From NCBI GenBank assembly GCA_020633295.1, contig JACKDW010000005.1, forward strand, positions 186,001-250,000: DNA of 64,000 nt, written 5' to 3'. Under the pieces are notes generated by a model. That model worked only from the letters and a program-made list of their open reading frames with translations, did not search any database and was not told the DNA's origin. Positions 40,436-49,007 of the stretch are shown here, piece after piece. The stretch is from Myxococcales bacterium (GTDB lineage: Bacteria > Myxococcota_A > Polyangia > Nannocystales > Nannocystaceae). Within the stretch, counting starts at the first letter, position 1; the number at the start of each line of letters is the position of its first letter. A program made the position numbers and the translations under genes.

Positions 40436-42109
40436 GTGCCCACCACCGGACTACAGGCGAGACCGAGGCGCGAGCCCGCGACACCGCTGCCCATCGCGCT
40501 CGGGCTGCTGCTCGCGTGCTCCGGCGCGCCCGCGCGCGAGGCCGAGCCGCACCGCGCCCCGGCGCCAGCCGTGATCGCGGCGGTCGAGACCCTCGGAGCG
40601 TCCGGCGGCTCCGCGAGCGCGCCCGCGGACACCACCGCCGAAGACCCCTCCGAACACCCTGCGAAGGATCCCGCCGAGGATCCGACCGAGGATCCGACAA
40701 AGGATCCGACAGAGGATCCCGGAAACGAACCCGCTCTCGCGCCCGGCTCCCTGGAGCCCGCGACCCTGCGGTGGTTGGCCGCCGGCGGCGGCGCGCTGCC
40801 GGAGCACAACCAAGTCTCCATCGAGCAGGACCTCGCGCTCGCGAGCAGCGTCCTCGGCGAGCGCGGCCTCGTGCTGTTCGCCGGCGGCCCGCGCAGCCCG
40901 ACCGTGCAGGTCCAGGACCCCGAGCCACGCGGCGACGAGCTCCGGGGCGCGCTCGCCGAGCTGTTCGCGCCGCGGGGCGGTCGCGACGCGCGCTATCGCG
41001 AATCGACGCTGCCGGTCGCGGGCGTCGCCACGGCCGACGCCGTGCTCACGACGCTCGCCGCCGCGACGCGCGAGCCCGGGCCGCCCCTGCTCGTGGTGCT
41101 CGCGGGTCACGGCGAGCGCGGCGAGGACCCCGGCGAGAACTTCGTCGACCTGTGGGCGCAGTCGCGCCTGCGCGCGCGCGAGCTCGCCGAGCTGCTCGAC
41201 GGCGCGCGCAGGCCCACGCGGATGGTCGTGACGACATGTTTCTCGGGCGGCTTCGCCGAGCTGGCCTTTCGCGCCGCTGACCCCGGTCAGGGCGCGCCCG
41301 AGACCGAGCGCTGCGGGCTGTTCGCGACCACCTGGGATCTCGAGGCGTCGGGCTGCGACCCCAACCCCGACCGGCGCGCGCAGGAGGGCTACGGCCTGCA
41401 CTTCTTCAACGCGCTCGCCGGGCGCGACCGCGACGGCGCCGCGCTCCCGCGCGCGCGCCTCGACCTCGACGGCGACGGCCGGATCTCGCCGCTCGAGGCC
41501 CACGCGCGCGCGCGCGTCGCCTCCCGCGGCATCGACGTGCCGACGACCACGTCCGAGCGCTGGCTGCGACAGCGCGCCCCGGCCGAGCAGGGCGCGCCGT
41601 CCGAGCCCGCCGCGCTGCCAGAGGAGCGCGTCGTCATCGAGCAGCTCGCCGCCGCGCTCGAGCTCACCGGGCGCGAGCACTCCTCCGAGCGCGAGCTCGC
41701 GGCGCTCGAGCAGGCGATCGACGAGGCCACGCGCGCGCAGGGGGGCGCCCAGGAGCTCGAGGACGCCGCCTACCGGCGCGCGGCCGCAGCGATCCTCGCG
41801 CGCTGGCCTGTGCTCGATGACCCCTGGCACCCCGACTTCGAGGCGACGCTCGCCCGCCACCGCGACGCGATCCGCCGCCACCTCGACCGCGATCCCGCCT
41901 ACGCCGAGTACCTCGACGCGCGGGCCGAGGTCGACGCCTCGCACGAGGCGATCGCCGGGCTCCGCCAGCGCGCCGCGCTGCACGAACGGCTCGCGCGCGC
42001 GCTCGAGAACCGCGTCCTCGCCGGTCGCCTGCGCGCGCGCGGGGGCCCCGAGTGGACCGCGTACGAGCGCCTGCTCGCGTGCGAGCGCGCCCCGCTGCCC
42101 GACGCCTGA
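40436..42109 (+). CDS. Caspase/legumain-like (clan CD) lipoprotein
   Basis: A 557-residue protein with a lipobox (GLLLAC, Cys28), an acidic repeat linker (DPxE units at about 78-95) and a domain (about 110-350) with the clan CD dyad: strand LLVVLAGHGERG (His225) and RMVVTTCFSGGFAELAF (Cys268). The GHG and TTCxSG spacing of about 43 residues fits legumain (C13)/caspase-like folds. LDLDGDGRISPLEA (about 340) is EF-hand-like. The rest is helical. I start at GTG 40436, 11 nt after TATGCT; the frame is open far upstream but not protein-like. A membrane-anchored protease is the simplest reading; substrate unknown. Confidence 0.7.
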   Translation: MPTTGLQARPRREPATPLPIALGLLLACSGAPAREAEPHRAPAPAVIAAVETLGASGGSASAPADTTAEDPSEHPAKDPAEDPTEDPTKDPTEDPGNEPALAPGSLEPATLRWLAAGGGALPEHNQVSIEQDLALASSVLGERGLVLFAGGPRSPTVQVQDPEPRGDELRGALAELFAPRGGRDARYRESTLPVAGVATADAVLTTLAAATREPGPPLLVVLAGHGERGEDPGENFVDLWAQSRLRARELAELLDGARRPTRMVVTTCFSGGFAELAFRAADPGQGAPETERCGLFATTWDLEASGCDPNPDRRAQEGYGLHFFNALAGRDRDGAALPRARLDLDGDGRISPLEAHARARVASRGIDVPTTTSERWLRQRAPAEQGAPSEPAALPEERVVIEQLAAALELTGREHSSERELAALEQAIDEATRAQGGAQELEDAAYRRAAAAILARWPVLDDPWHPDFEATLARHRDAIRRHLDRDPAYAEYLDARAEVDASHEAIAGLRQRAALHERLARALENRVLAGRLRARGGPEWTAYERLLACERAPLPDA

Positions 42110-42206
42110 GCAGCCGCCGCGCAGCGACGTGCGCACCACGATCTGGATGGTCCTACAGACAGCCGCCAACGCGCGCGCAACCACCGACCCGTTGTATCGT
42201 CCGAAG

Positions 42207-43691
42207 ATGCGTGTGGGTGCATGGGCGTCGAGTGGTTGGATCGAGGGCTGGATCGAGGGCGGGATCGAGGGCTGGATCGAGCGTCGCGTGGGAGCGTGGG
42301 CGGGGAGGCTCGCGCTCGCGTCGACGCTCCTCGGCTGCGGAGACAGCGGTGACGACAGCGGCGGCTCCTCCGACGCGAGCTCGGCCTCGGCCTCGGCGGC
42401 CTCGCTCTCGGCGAGCGGGCTCGTCACCGGGGACTCGATGCACGCGAGCGACGGCGGCGGCAGCGACTCGAGCGCCTCCGGCAGCGGCTCGACGAGCGGC
42501 GCGAGCGAGGGCGCGACCTCCGAGGACTCGGGCGTCTCCGAGTCCTCCGCCGACGGACCGAAGTTCGATCTCGAGACCCCCGACACCCCCTCCGTGGATC
42601 CCTGCGGCGGCGAGCCGGGTGACCCGCCGTTCAGCTACATCTGGATCGCCAACTCGACCCAGGGCACGGTCTCGAAGCTCAACACCTTCACCGGCGTCGA
42701 GGAGGGCCGCTACGCGGTCGGCCCGGGCGCGACCGACCCCTCGCGGACCTCGGTGAACCTCCTCGGCGACGTCGCGGTCGTCGACCGCAACGGCGGCATC
42801 GCCAAGATCGCCGCGCGCGAGGAGGACTGCGTCGACAGCAACAACAACGGGCAGATCGACACCTCGCACGACGCCAGCTACCTGCCGTGGGGGCAGGACG
42901 AGTGCGTGCTCTGGCACCTCCCGCTCGCGTCCAGCGGCAACCGCGGGCCGCGGCCCGTGGCCTGGGTCGGCGAGTACGACGCGGAGACCTGCACCGGCAG
43001 CTCGCCCTACGTCTGGGTCGGGCACTACCACCAGACCCTCAACAAGGGCATGTTCTTCCGCCTCGACGGCCAGAGCGGCAGCATCGACGCCGCGGTCGAG
43101 CACGCGCCGTGGTCGGGCAACAACTGGGGTCCCTACGGCGGGGCCGTCAACGCCGCGGGCGACTTCTGGGTGCTCGGCTGGCAGACCGGCCCGCTGATCC
43201 GCGTCGACTACGACACGCTGCAGGTCGACGCCCACGAGACGCCCCACCTCGCCGGCGAGTGGACCTACGGGATCACCGTCGACGGCAACGGTCACCCCTG
43301 GATCGCCAGCGCCGGCTACGTGCACCACTTCAACCCCGACACCCAGCAGTGGACGAACATCGCGGCGAGCGGCTCCTACCGCGGGCTCATGGCCGACGCC
43401 TCGGGCAACGTGTGGGCGGCGCGCAACGGCCCCTGCGGCGTCGCCCACCTCGACGTCGCCACCAAGTCGCTGATCGGCTACGTCGAGAACTTCGGCTGCG
43501 TCACGCCCGTCGGGATCTCGATCGACATCGAGGGCTTCGTCTGGGTCGTCGACCAGAGCACGCAGTCGGCCTTCAAGGTCGACCCCGACTCCTACCAGGT
43601 CGCGCTCCAGGTCACCGGCCTCGTCCAGCCCTACACCTACTCCGACATGACCGGCGCCGGCCTCAACCTCGTCGTCAACCCGCCCGGCTAG
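42207..43691 (+). CDS. Beta-propeller (NHL/Vgb-like) lipoprotein with duplicated signal region
   Basis: A 494-residue protein. The N-terminus contains a 12-bp DNA repeat giving four WIEG-like units between two copies of RVGAWA, then the lipobox (ASTLLGC, Cys at about 43), a Ser/Gly-rich linker (about 45-115) and a propeller domain with repeated strands such as YIWIANSTQGTVSKLNTFTG, GITVDGNGHPWIASAGYVHH and GISIDIEGFVWVVDQSTQS. TATCGT (42195-42200) ends 6 nt before the ATG. GTG 42288 would give a conventional short signal peptide. Function unknown, probably a surface binding or scaffold protein. Confidence 0.75.
   Translation: MRVGAWASSGWIEGWIEGGIEGWIERRVGAWAGRLALASTLLGCGDSGDDSGGSSDASSASASAASLSASGLVTGDSMHASDGGGSDSSASGSGSTSGASEGATSEDSGVSESSADGPKFDLETPDTPSVDPCGGEPGDPPFSYIWIANSTQGTVSKLNTFTGVEEGRYAVGPGATDPSRTSVNLLGDVAVVDRNGGIAKIAAREEDCVDSNNNGQIDTSHDASYLPWGQDECVLWHLPLASSGNRGPRPVAWVGEYDAETCTGSSPYVWVGHYHQTLNKGMFFRLDGQSGSIDAAVEHAPWSGNNWGPYGGAVNAAGDFWVLGWQTGPLIRVDYDTLQVDAHETPHLAGEWTYGITVDGNGHPWIASAGYVHHFNPDTQQWTNIAASGSYRGLMADASGNVWAARNGPCGVAHLDVATKSLIGYVENFGCVTPVGISIDIEGFVWVVDQSTQSAFKVDPDSYQVALQVTGLVQPYTYSDMTGAGLNLVVNPPG
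42237..42284 (+). repeat. 12-bp tandem repeat inside a signal peptide
   Basis: Four copies of TGGATCGAGGGC (third copy starts with G, fourth ends CGT) at 42237-42284, in frame in the lipoprotein gene, encoding W/G-I-E-G units. Confidence 0.85.
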
Positions 43692-43736
43692 CGCGGCTCG
43701 CCCGGCACGCGCGCGCCGGCGCACGCCACGAGCCGC
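43691..43736 (+). terminator. Hairpin downstream of the propeller lipoprotein
   Basis: GCGCGGCTCG (43691-43700) pairs with CGAGCCGCGC (43727-43736), perfect over 10 bp with a 26-nt loop that itself can fold. No T-tract; a terminator role is only possible. Confidence 0.35.
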
Positions 43737-43775
43737 GCGCTCACGCGGCGCGCGACGTCAGCCGGCGTATCAACG

Positions 43776-43797
43776 TGTCTTTTTGAACATGTTTTAG
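43776..43797 (+). promoter_or_regulatory. TGTC-N6-AACATG element
   Basis: TGTC (43776-43779), six bases, AACATG (43786-43791), then TTTTAG (43792-43797) at the spacing seen upstream of 1607 and 62073. It lies 120 nt upstream of the DUF1554 lipoprotein gene. Confidence 0.45.
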
Positions 43798-43916
43798 GGG
43801 GCACCGAGCCTCAGGCGCCCGGGGCCGCGGCGCGAATCTACGCTGACCGCGCGCCGCCCCCCGGATCCGCCACGGCGTCCTTGACCTCGGGGCCGGCGTA
43901 CCGCTACTCAGGCTCC

Positions 43917-45335
43917 ATGCGATCCATACGCGCTTACTTGATCGGCTTCCTGGCGACGGCAGGGCTCACCGTCGCGTGCAGCGGCGGCGACGGGGAGGGC
44001 ACGGACAGCTCGGGCGAGTGCGCCGGCGGCGAGATGCAGTGCGACGGGATGTGCGTGAACACGAACATCGACGAGGACAACTGCGGCGGCTGCGGCATCA
44101 CCTGCAACGACGGCTTCGTCTGCGCCGGCGGCTCCTGCATGGCGGACTGCGCCGGCGGCACGAGCAAGTGCGGCGAGGAGTGCGTCGACCTGCTCGACAA
44201 CGTCAGCAACTGCGGCGCCTGCGGGGAGGCCTGCGGGACCGGCGAGATGTGCAACCTGGGCGTCTGCACGAGCTGCACGGCGGGCGAGACCGTGTGCGGG
44301 AACGAGTGCGTCGACACCAGCGTCAGCAACAGCCACTGCGGCGCCTGCGACAACGCCTGTGAACCCGGGGAGCCGTGCAACGACGGCGCCTGCGGCCTGT
44401 CCTGTGGAGCTGGCGAGACCAACTGCGACGGCGTCTGCACCGACACCGACGGGGACGCGGCCAACTGCGGGAGCTGCGGCAACACCTGCGGCGTGAACCA
44501 GCAGTGCTTCGACGGCGTCTGCGTCGACCCCTGCGCCCAGGACGAGACGCTGTGCGACGGCGAGTGCGTCGACACCAGCGCCTCCGCGGCGCACTGCGGC
44601 GGCTGCGGCAGCGCGTGCGGGCAGGACGAGGTGTGCGTCGACGGCTCCTGCTCACCGCCCTGCGCCGACGACGAGGCGCTGTGCGGGGGCGTCTGCGTGG
44701 ACCCCCAGAGCTCGCCCGAGCACTGCGGCGGCTGCGACAACCTCTGCGAGTACCCCAACGCCGCCGCGGTCTGCGAGCTCGGCGTGTGCGCGCTGGGCAT
44801 GTGCGACTCCGGCTGGGCCGACCTCGACGACGACCCGGGCAACGGCTGCGAGGTCGAGGTCCCGCGCCGCGCCTTCGTCACCAGCGTGACGTACAACGGC
44901 AACCTCGGCGGGGTCGCGGGCGCCGACGCGAAGTGCCAGACGCTCGCGCTCTCGGCGGGCCTCGGCGGCACCTGGCGCGCCTGGCTGAGCGACGACAGCG
45001 CGACCCCGGCGACGCGCTTCATGCAGACGATGACCGAGGTCCAGCGCCTCGACGGCAACCCCGTCGCCAGCGACTGGACCGACCTCACCGACGGCAACCT
45101 CCTCAACGCGATCAGCGTCACCGAGAAAGGCACCTCCGTCGGCTCGTCGATCGTCTGGACCAACACCCTCGGCGACGGCACCATGCCCGGCACCGAGTAC
45201 TGCGCCAACTGGACGTCGTCCTCGGGCCTCGAGCAGGGCCTCAGCGGCAACTCGGCCGCCGTCGACGAGACCTGGACCAACGCCTCGCTCGGCCCCTGTA
45301 ACTCGAAGCGGCGCCTGTACTGCTTCGAGCTCTAG
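43917..45335 (+). CDS. Cys-rich repeat lipoprotein with C-terminal DUF1554
   Basis: A 472-residue protein: lipobox (GLTVAC, Cys21), then about seven Cys-rich units of roughly 38 residues of the type CxGxCVDTxxxxxHCGxCxxxC..GExCxxGxC (about 35-300), then a C-terminal domain (about 320-472) opening with AFVTSVTYNGNLGGVAGADA and containing AWLSDD and CANWTSS, which fits DUF1554 (known from Leptospira and deltaproteobacterial surface proteins). Its C-terminal domain is related to that of the protein at 62073. The start is the ATG directly before the signal. Probably surface-located and disulfide-rich. Confidence 0.8.
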   Translation: MRSIRAYLIGFLATAGLTVACSGGDGEGTDSSGECAGGEMQCDGMCVNTNIDEDNCGGCGITCNDGFVCAGGSCMADCAGGTSKCGEECVDLLDNVSNCGACGEACGTGEMCNLGVCTSCTAGETVCGNECVDTSVSNSHCGACDNACEPGEPCNDGACGLSCGAGETNCDGVCTDTDGDAANCGSCGNTCGVNQQCFDGVCVDPCAQDETLCDGECVDTSASAAHCGGCGSACGQDEVCVDGSCSPPCADDEALCGGVCVDPQSSPEHCGGCDNLCEYPNAAAVCELGVCALGMCDSGWADLDDDPGNGCEVEVPRRAFVTSVTYNGNLGGVAGADAKCQTLALSAGLGGTWRAWLSDDSATPATRFMQTMTEVQRLDGNPVASDWTDLTDGNLLNAISVTEKGTSVGSSIVWTNTLGDGTMPGTEYCANWTSSSGLEQGLSGNSAAVDETWTNASLGPCNSKRRLYCFEL

Positions 45336-45485
45336 AAGCTCCGGCCGCTCGTCGCGGCGTCATCGTTCGCTCGGCGTCGTCACGACGAGCCCCGCTCGCG
45401 GCCCCGGCACGTGGTCGCCGCGACGCGCCGTGATCGCGCGACTCGAGCGCGGCCGCGCGATCAGGCTAGCGAGGTGTCGCTTCGG

Positions 45486-45722
45486 TCAGTTACCCCAGCT
45501 GAAGCGCACCTGACCGTCGCCCTGACGCACGTCCGGCGTGGTGTTGGTGTTGGCGTCCATCCCCCCGTAGTACGAGGAGCCGCCGCCCGCGTGGCCGTCC
45601 TGGCCGCCGCCGCCGCCGCCGTACCAGCCTCCACCGCCGCCGCCCGCGTGCAGCGAGTTCGCCGAGGCGCCGCCGACTCCGAACGTCCCGTTCTGACCGT
45701 TGACCGTGCCGATCCCGCCCTC
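45486..45722 (-). pseudogene. 3' remnant of a glycine-rich protein gene
   Basis: On the minus strand this stretch reads as a coherent C-terminus: ASANSLHAGGGGGGWYGG, then GGSSYYGG, then a final GDGQVRFSWGN and a TGA at 45486-45488. This is the ending typical of glycine-rich (ALK-like) domains, which finish in a hydrophobic strand of the form D/N-G-x-V-x-I/F-x-W. Upstream the frame runs into the 3' end of the SDR gene (45721) with no start codon, so the 5' part of the gene has been lost. Confidence 0.6.
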
Positions 45723-46611
45723 ACAGCTCCGCGAGGATCGCCTCGGTCCGCGTCCACAGCCGCTCCGCGAGCGCGGCGTCGCGGCCCGCCGGGATCGGAT
45801 CCTCCTCGGCGCAGTCGCTGAAGTAGCGCCCGCTCGCGGCGGCGGCCTCGGGGTTCACCGCGACGTAGCACTGCGTCGCCGCGCCCTGCGGGACGCTCTT
45901 GAGCGTGATCGTCATGCGCTCGAACATGCCCTCGGCGTCGGGGATGTGACGCGCGAGGTTGGTCCTGATCACGCCGGGGTGGAGCGAGTTCGCGGTCCGC
46001 CCGGAGCCCTCCTGCTGGAAGCGCGCGGCGAGCGAGTTGGCGAACAGGATGTTGGCGAGCTTCGACTGCGCGTACATCCGCCACGGGTGGTAGTCGCGCT
46101 CGCCCGACAGGTTGTCGAACTCGATGGGGTCGTCGCCGACCATGCGGTGCGCGCCGCTGCTGAGCATCACCACGCGCCCGCTCTCGGTGAGCTGATCGAG
46201 CAGCCCGGTGACGAGCGCGAAGTGCCCCACGTGATTGGTGAAGAACTGCAGCTCGTAGCCGTGCTGCTGCTTCAGCTCCGGGAGCGCCATGATGCCGGCG
46301 TTCGCGAGGATCCCGTCGAGCGTGATCCCGCGCGCCTTGACGGTCTCTACGGCGGCGCGGACCGAGGCGATGTCGGACAGATCGCACGCGAGCGGGGTCC
46401 CGTCGATGTTGAGGCTCGCGAGCGCGTTGGCGGCCTTCTCGAGCGTCCGCGCGGCGCCGACGATGTGCGCGCCGCGCTTGGCGAGGACGCGCGCGCTCTC
46501 GTAGCCCAGGCCAGAGTTGACGCCGGTGATGAGCCAGACGCGACCGCTGAGGTCCACGCCCTCGGTGACTTCCTCTGCGGTGCTCTCGAATCCAAAGCTG
46601 GAGTGGTTCAT
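45721..46611 (-). CDS. Short-chain dehydrogenase/reductase (retinol dehydrogenase-like)
   Basis: A 296-residue SDR with LITGVNSGLGYESARVLAKRG (about 28-48), CDLSDIASVRA, LANAGIMALP (about 103-112), a catalytic Ser in VMLSSGAH and YAQSKLAN (Tyr/Lys, about 180-187). The group includes human RDH/WWOX-like and many bacterial NADP-dependent enzymes. ATG 46611 is chosen over an in-frame start 42 nt upstream because TACTGC (46619-46624) ends 7 nt before it. It ends right at the glycine-rich remnant. Confidence 0.9.
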   Translation of the reverse strand: MNHSSFGFESTAEEVTEGVDLSGRVWLITGVNSGLGYESARVLAKRGAHIVGAARTLEKAANALASLNIDGTPLACDLSDIASVRAAVETVKARGITLDGILANAGIMALPELKQQHGYELQFFTNHVGHFALVTGLLDQLTESGRVVMLSSGAHRMVGDDPIEFDNLSGERDYHPWRMYAQSKLANILFANSLAARFQQEGSGRTANSLHPGVIRTNLARHIPDAEGMFERMTITLKSVPQGAATQCYVAVNPEAAAASGRYFSDCAEEDPIPAGRDAALAERLWTRTEAILAEL

Positions 46612-46733
46612 GCTGGGCGCAGTACACCACAGTCGCGGGGCGAGCTGACGCACTTCTTCGGCCGCCGGCGCCCGCGAGATCCGTCGTCGCGCTCGCCCCC
46701 GCGACCGCGTTCGCGCGCTGCTATCATGGCGCC

Positions 46734-48950
46734 GTGTCGGACGCAGCGCAGGCGCCGAAGCGCGCGCGAGCTCGCGGCTGGACGCGCGTCGGGCGGGTGA
46801 TCCTCCGCGCGCTCGCGGGGGTCCTCATCGTCGCGCTGCTCGTCGTCGTCGTCTACGTCTACCTCACGCGCCCGCCCGCCGTCGACCTCGCGCCGCTGCT
46901 CGCGGCCGGTGAGGGGCGCGCCGTGACGATCACCCGCGACGTCCGCGGCGTCCCGCACGTGCACGGCGAGACCGACGCGGACGCGGCCTTCGGCCTCGCC
47001 TACGCCCACGCCGAAGATGACTTCAAGACCATCCAGAAAGTGCTGCTCGCCGCGCGCGGCTCCCTGGGCGCCGTCGACGGGCCCAAGGCGGCCAAGGTCG
47101 ACTTCCTCGTGCACATGATGGGCGTGTGGCAGGCGATCGACGCGGGCTACGAGCGCGAGCTCTCGCCCGAGACCCGCGCGCTCGTCGAGGCCTACGCCGA
47201 CGGCCTCAACTACTACGGCGCGCTGCACCCGGACGAGCTCCTCGACTACGCGCTGCCCGTGCGCGGCCGCGACGTCATCGCCGGCTTCGCGTTCAAGACC
47301 CCGCTGTTCTACGGCTTCGACGAGGACGTGCTCGAGCTGTTCGGCGACCAGCGCCAGCGCGCGGTCTCGCTCGAGGGCGACGCGCCGCGCGTGGCCCCGA
47401 CGCCCGACCCGGCGCGCGGCTCCCAGGGGATCGCGGTCGCGCCCTCGCGCTCGGCCGACGGCGCCACGCGCCTGCTCGTCAACTCGCACCAGCCGCTCAC
47501 CGGCCCGGTCGCGTGGTACGAGGCCCACGTCTCCAGCGACGAGGGCTGGGACATGATCGGCGGGCTGTTCCCCGGCAGCCCGGTGATCCTCCACGGTCAC
47601 AACCACGAGCTCGGCTGGGCGATGACCGTCAACCGACCGGACCTCGTGGACATCTACGTGCTCGAGACCGACCCCGCGCGCCCGGGCCAGTACCTGCTCG
47701 ACGGCGAGTGGCGCGCGTTCGAAACGCGCGAGATCAAGCTGCTCGTGCGGCTGTGGGGCCCGCTGCGCTGGACGGTCACGCGCGAGCTCAAGACCTCGGC
47801 GCACGGCCCGGTGCTCGAGCGACCCCACGGCGTCTACGCGCTGCGCTGGGCCGGCATGGGCGAGCTGCGCCAGGTCGAGCAGTTCTATCGCATGAACAAG
47901 GCGCGCACGCGCGACGAGTGGCTCGCCGCCGTCGCCACGCGCGCTCAGCCGAGCATCAACTTCGTCTACGCCGACGCGCGCGGGAACATCTCCTACCTCT
48001 ACAACGCCAGCGCGCCGCGCAGGCCCGAGGGTCACGACTGGCGGCAGTACCTGCCGGGCGATCGCGGCGCGCTGATCTGGGACGAGCTCGTGCCCCTCGA
48101 CGCGCTGCCGCAGGTCGTCAACCCGCCGTCGGGGCTCGTGTTCAACGCCAACAACACGCCTTTCCACGCGACCGTGGGCCCCGGCAACCCCGACCCCGCC
48201 GCGTTCTCCAGGACCCTCGGCATCGAGTCGCACATGACCAACCGGGCGCTGCGGATCGAGGAGACCTACGGGCGCGACGAGTCGATCACGCGCGACGAGT
48301 TTCGCCGCTACAAGTACGACAAGCGCTACGCGCCGGGCTCGCCCATGGACCAGGTCGTGCGCGCGGTCCTCGAGTCCGACGCGCTGCCCGACGACCCCGT
48401 CGTCGCCGAGGCGCGCGAGCTGCTGGCGGCCTGGGACATGCGCGCCGAGCTCGACAGCGAGGCCGCGGCCCTGGCGACGATGACCGCGGGCGAGACCCTC
48501 AACTACGGGCACCTCGAGCGCGGCTTCAAGGCTGATCCGGTCGCGGCCTTCGTCACGTCCGCGCGCAAGCTGCACGCGCGCTTCGGTCGCGTCGGCGTCC
48601 CCTGGCGCGAGATCAACCGCCTGCGCCGCGGCGACGTCGACCTCCCGCTCGGCGGCGGCCCCGACACCCTGCGCGCCGTCTACGGCACGCTCGACGACGA
48701 CACGCTGACGCGCGCGCTCTCGACGGGCGACAGCTTCATCATGTTCGTGGAGTGGGACGCAGCCGGGCGCGTCTCGTCCCGGGCCGTGCACGCCTTCGGC
48801 AGCGCGACCCTCGACGAGTCCTCGCCCCACTACGCGGACCAGGCCGCGCTGTTCGCCGAGGAGACCGAGCGCTCGACGCTGTTTCACCCGGAGGAGCTCG
48901 CGGCCGAGACGGCGCGTCGCTATCGCCCGGGTGAGGAGCTGGCGCCGTAG
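46734..48950 (+). CDS. Penicillin acylase family Ntn-hydrolase
   Basis: A 738-residue membrane-anchored protein (TM helix about 22-44). The penicillin/acyl-homoserine lactone acylase pattern is complete: ITRDVRGVPHVHGETDADAAFGLAYAHAEDDF (about 66-97), the predicted autoprocessing site ARGS230QGIAVAPSRS, NSHQPL (about 250), HGHNHELGWAMTVN (about 285-298) and VFNANNTP. After cleavage Ser230 would be the N-terminal nucleophile; the usual next residue Asn is Gln here. It may hydrolyse amides of fatty acids or aromatic acids; quorum quenching is possible but untested. TATCAT ends 6 nt before the GTG. Confidence 0.9.
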   Translation: MSDAAQAPKRARARGWTRVGRVILRALAGVLIVALLVVVVYVYLTRPPAVDLAPLLAAGEGRAVTITRDVRGVPHVHGETDADAAFGLAYAHAEDDFKTIQKVLLAARGSLGAVDGPKAAKVDFLVHMMGVWQAIDAGYERELSPETRALVEAYADGLNYYGALHPDELLDYALPVRGRDVIAGFAFKTPLFYGFDEDVLELFGDQRQRAVSLEGDAPRVAPTPDPARGSQGIAVAPSRSADGATRLLVNSHQPLTGPVAWYEAHVSSDEGWDMIGGLFPGSPVILHGHNHELGWAMTVNRPDLVDIYVLETDPARPGQYLLDGEWRAFETREIKLLVRLWGPLRWTVTRELKTSAHGPVLERPHGVYALRWAGMGELRQVEQFYRMNKARTRDEWLAAVATRAQPSINFVYADARGNISYLYNASAPRRPEGHDWRQYLPGDRGALIWDELVPLDALPQVVNPPSGLVFNANNTPFHATVGPGNPDPAAFSRTLGIESHMTNRALRIEETYGRDESITRDEFRRYKYDKRYAPGSPMDQVVRAVLESDALPDDPVVAEARELLAAWDMRAELDSEAAALATMTAGETLNYGHLERGFKADPVAAFVTSARKLHARFGRVGVPWREINRLRRGDVDLPLGGGPDTLRAVYGTLDDDTLTRALSTGDSFIMFVEWDAAGRVSSRAVHAFGSATLDESSPHYADQAALFAEETERSTLFHPEELAAETARRYRPGEELAP

Positions 48951-49007
48951 CGCCGTCGCGCCGTCGCGCCGTCGCGCCAGCTCGAGCGCGACCTCGCTCG
49001 CCCGCGC

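Noticed and set aside
45461..46630. Long minus frame overlapping the SDR gene and the glycine-rich remnant
   Set aside because: It is out of frame with both; the SDR motifs and the glycine-rich ending are in other frames.
48951..48977. Three copies of a 9-bp GC repeat after the acylase gene
   Set aside because: Too short and too simple in composition to interpret.
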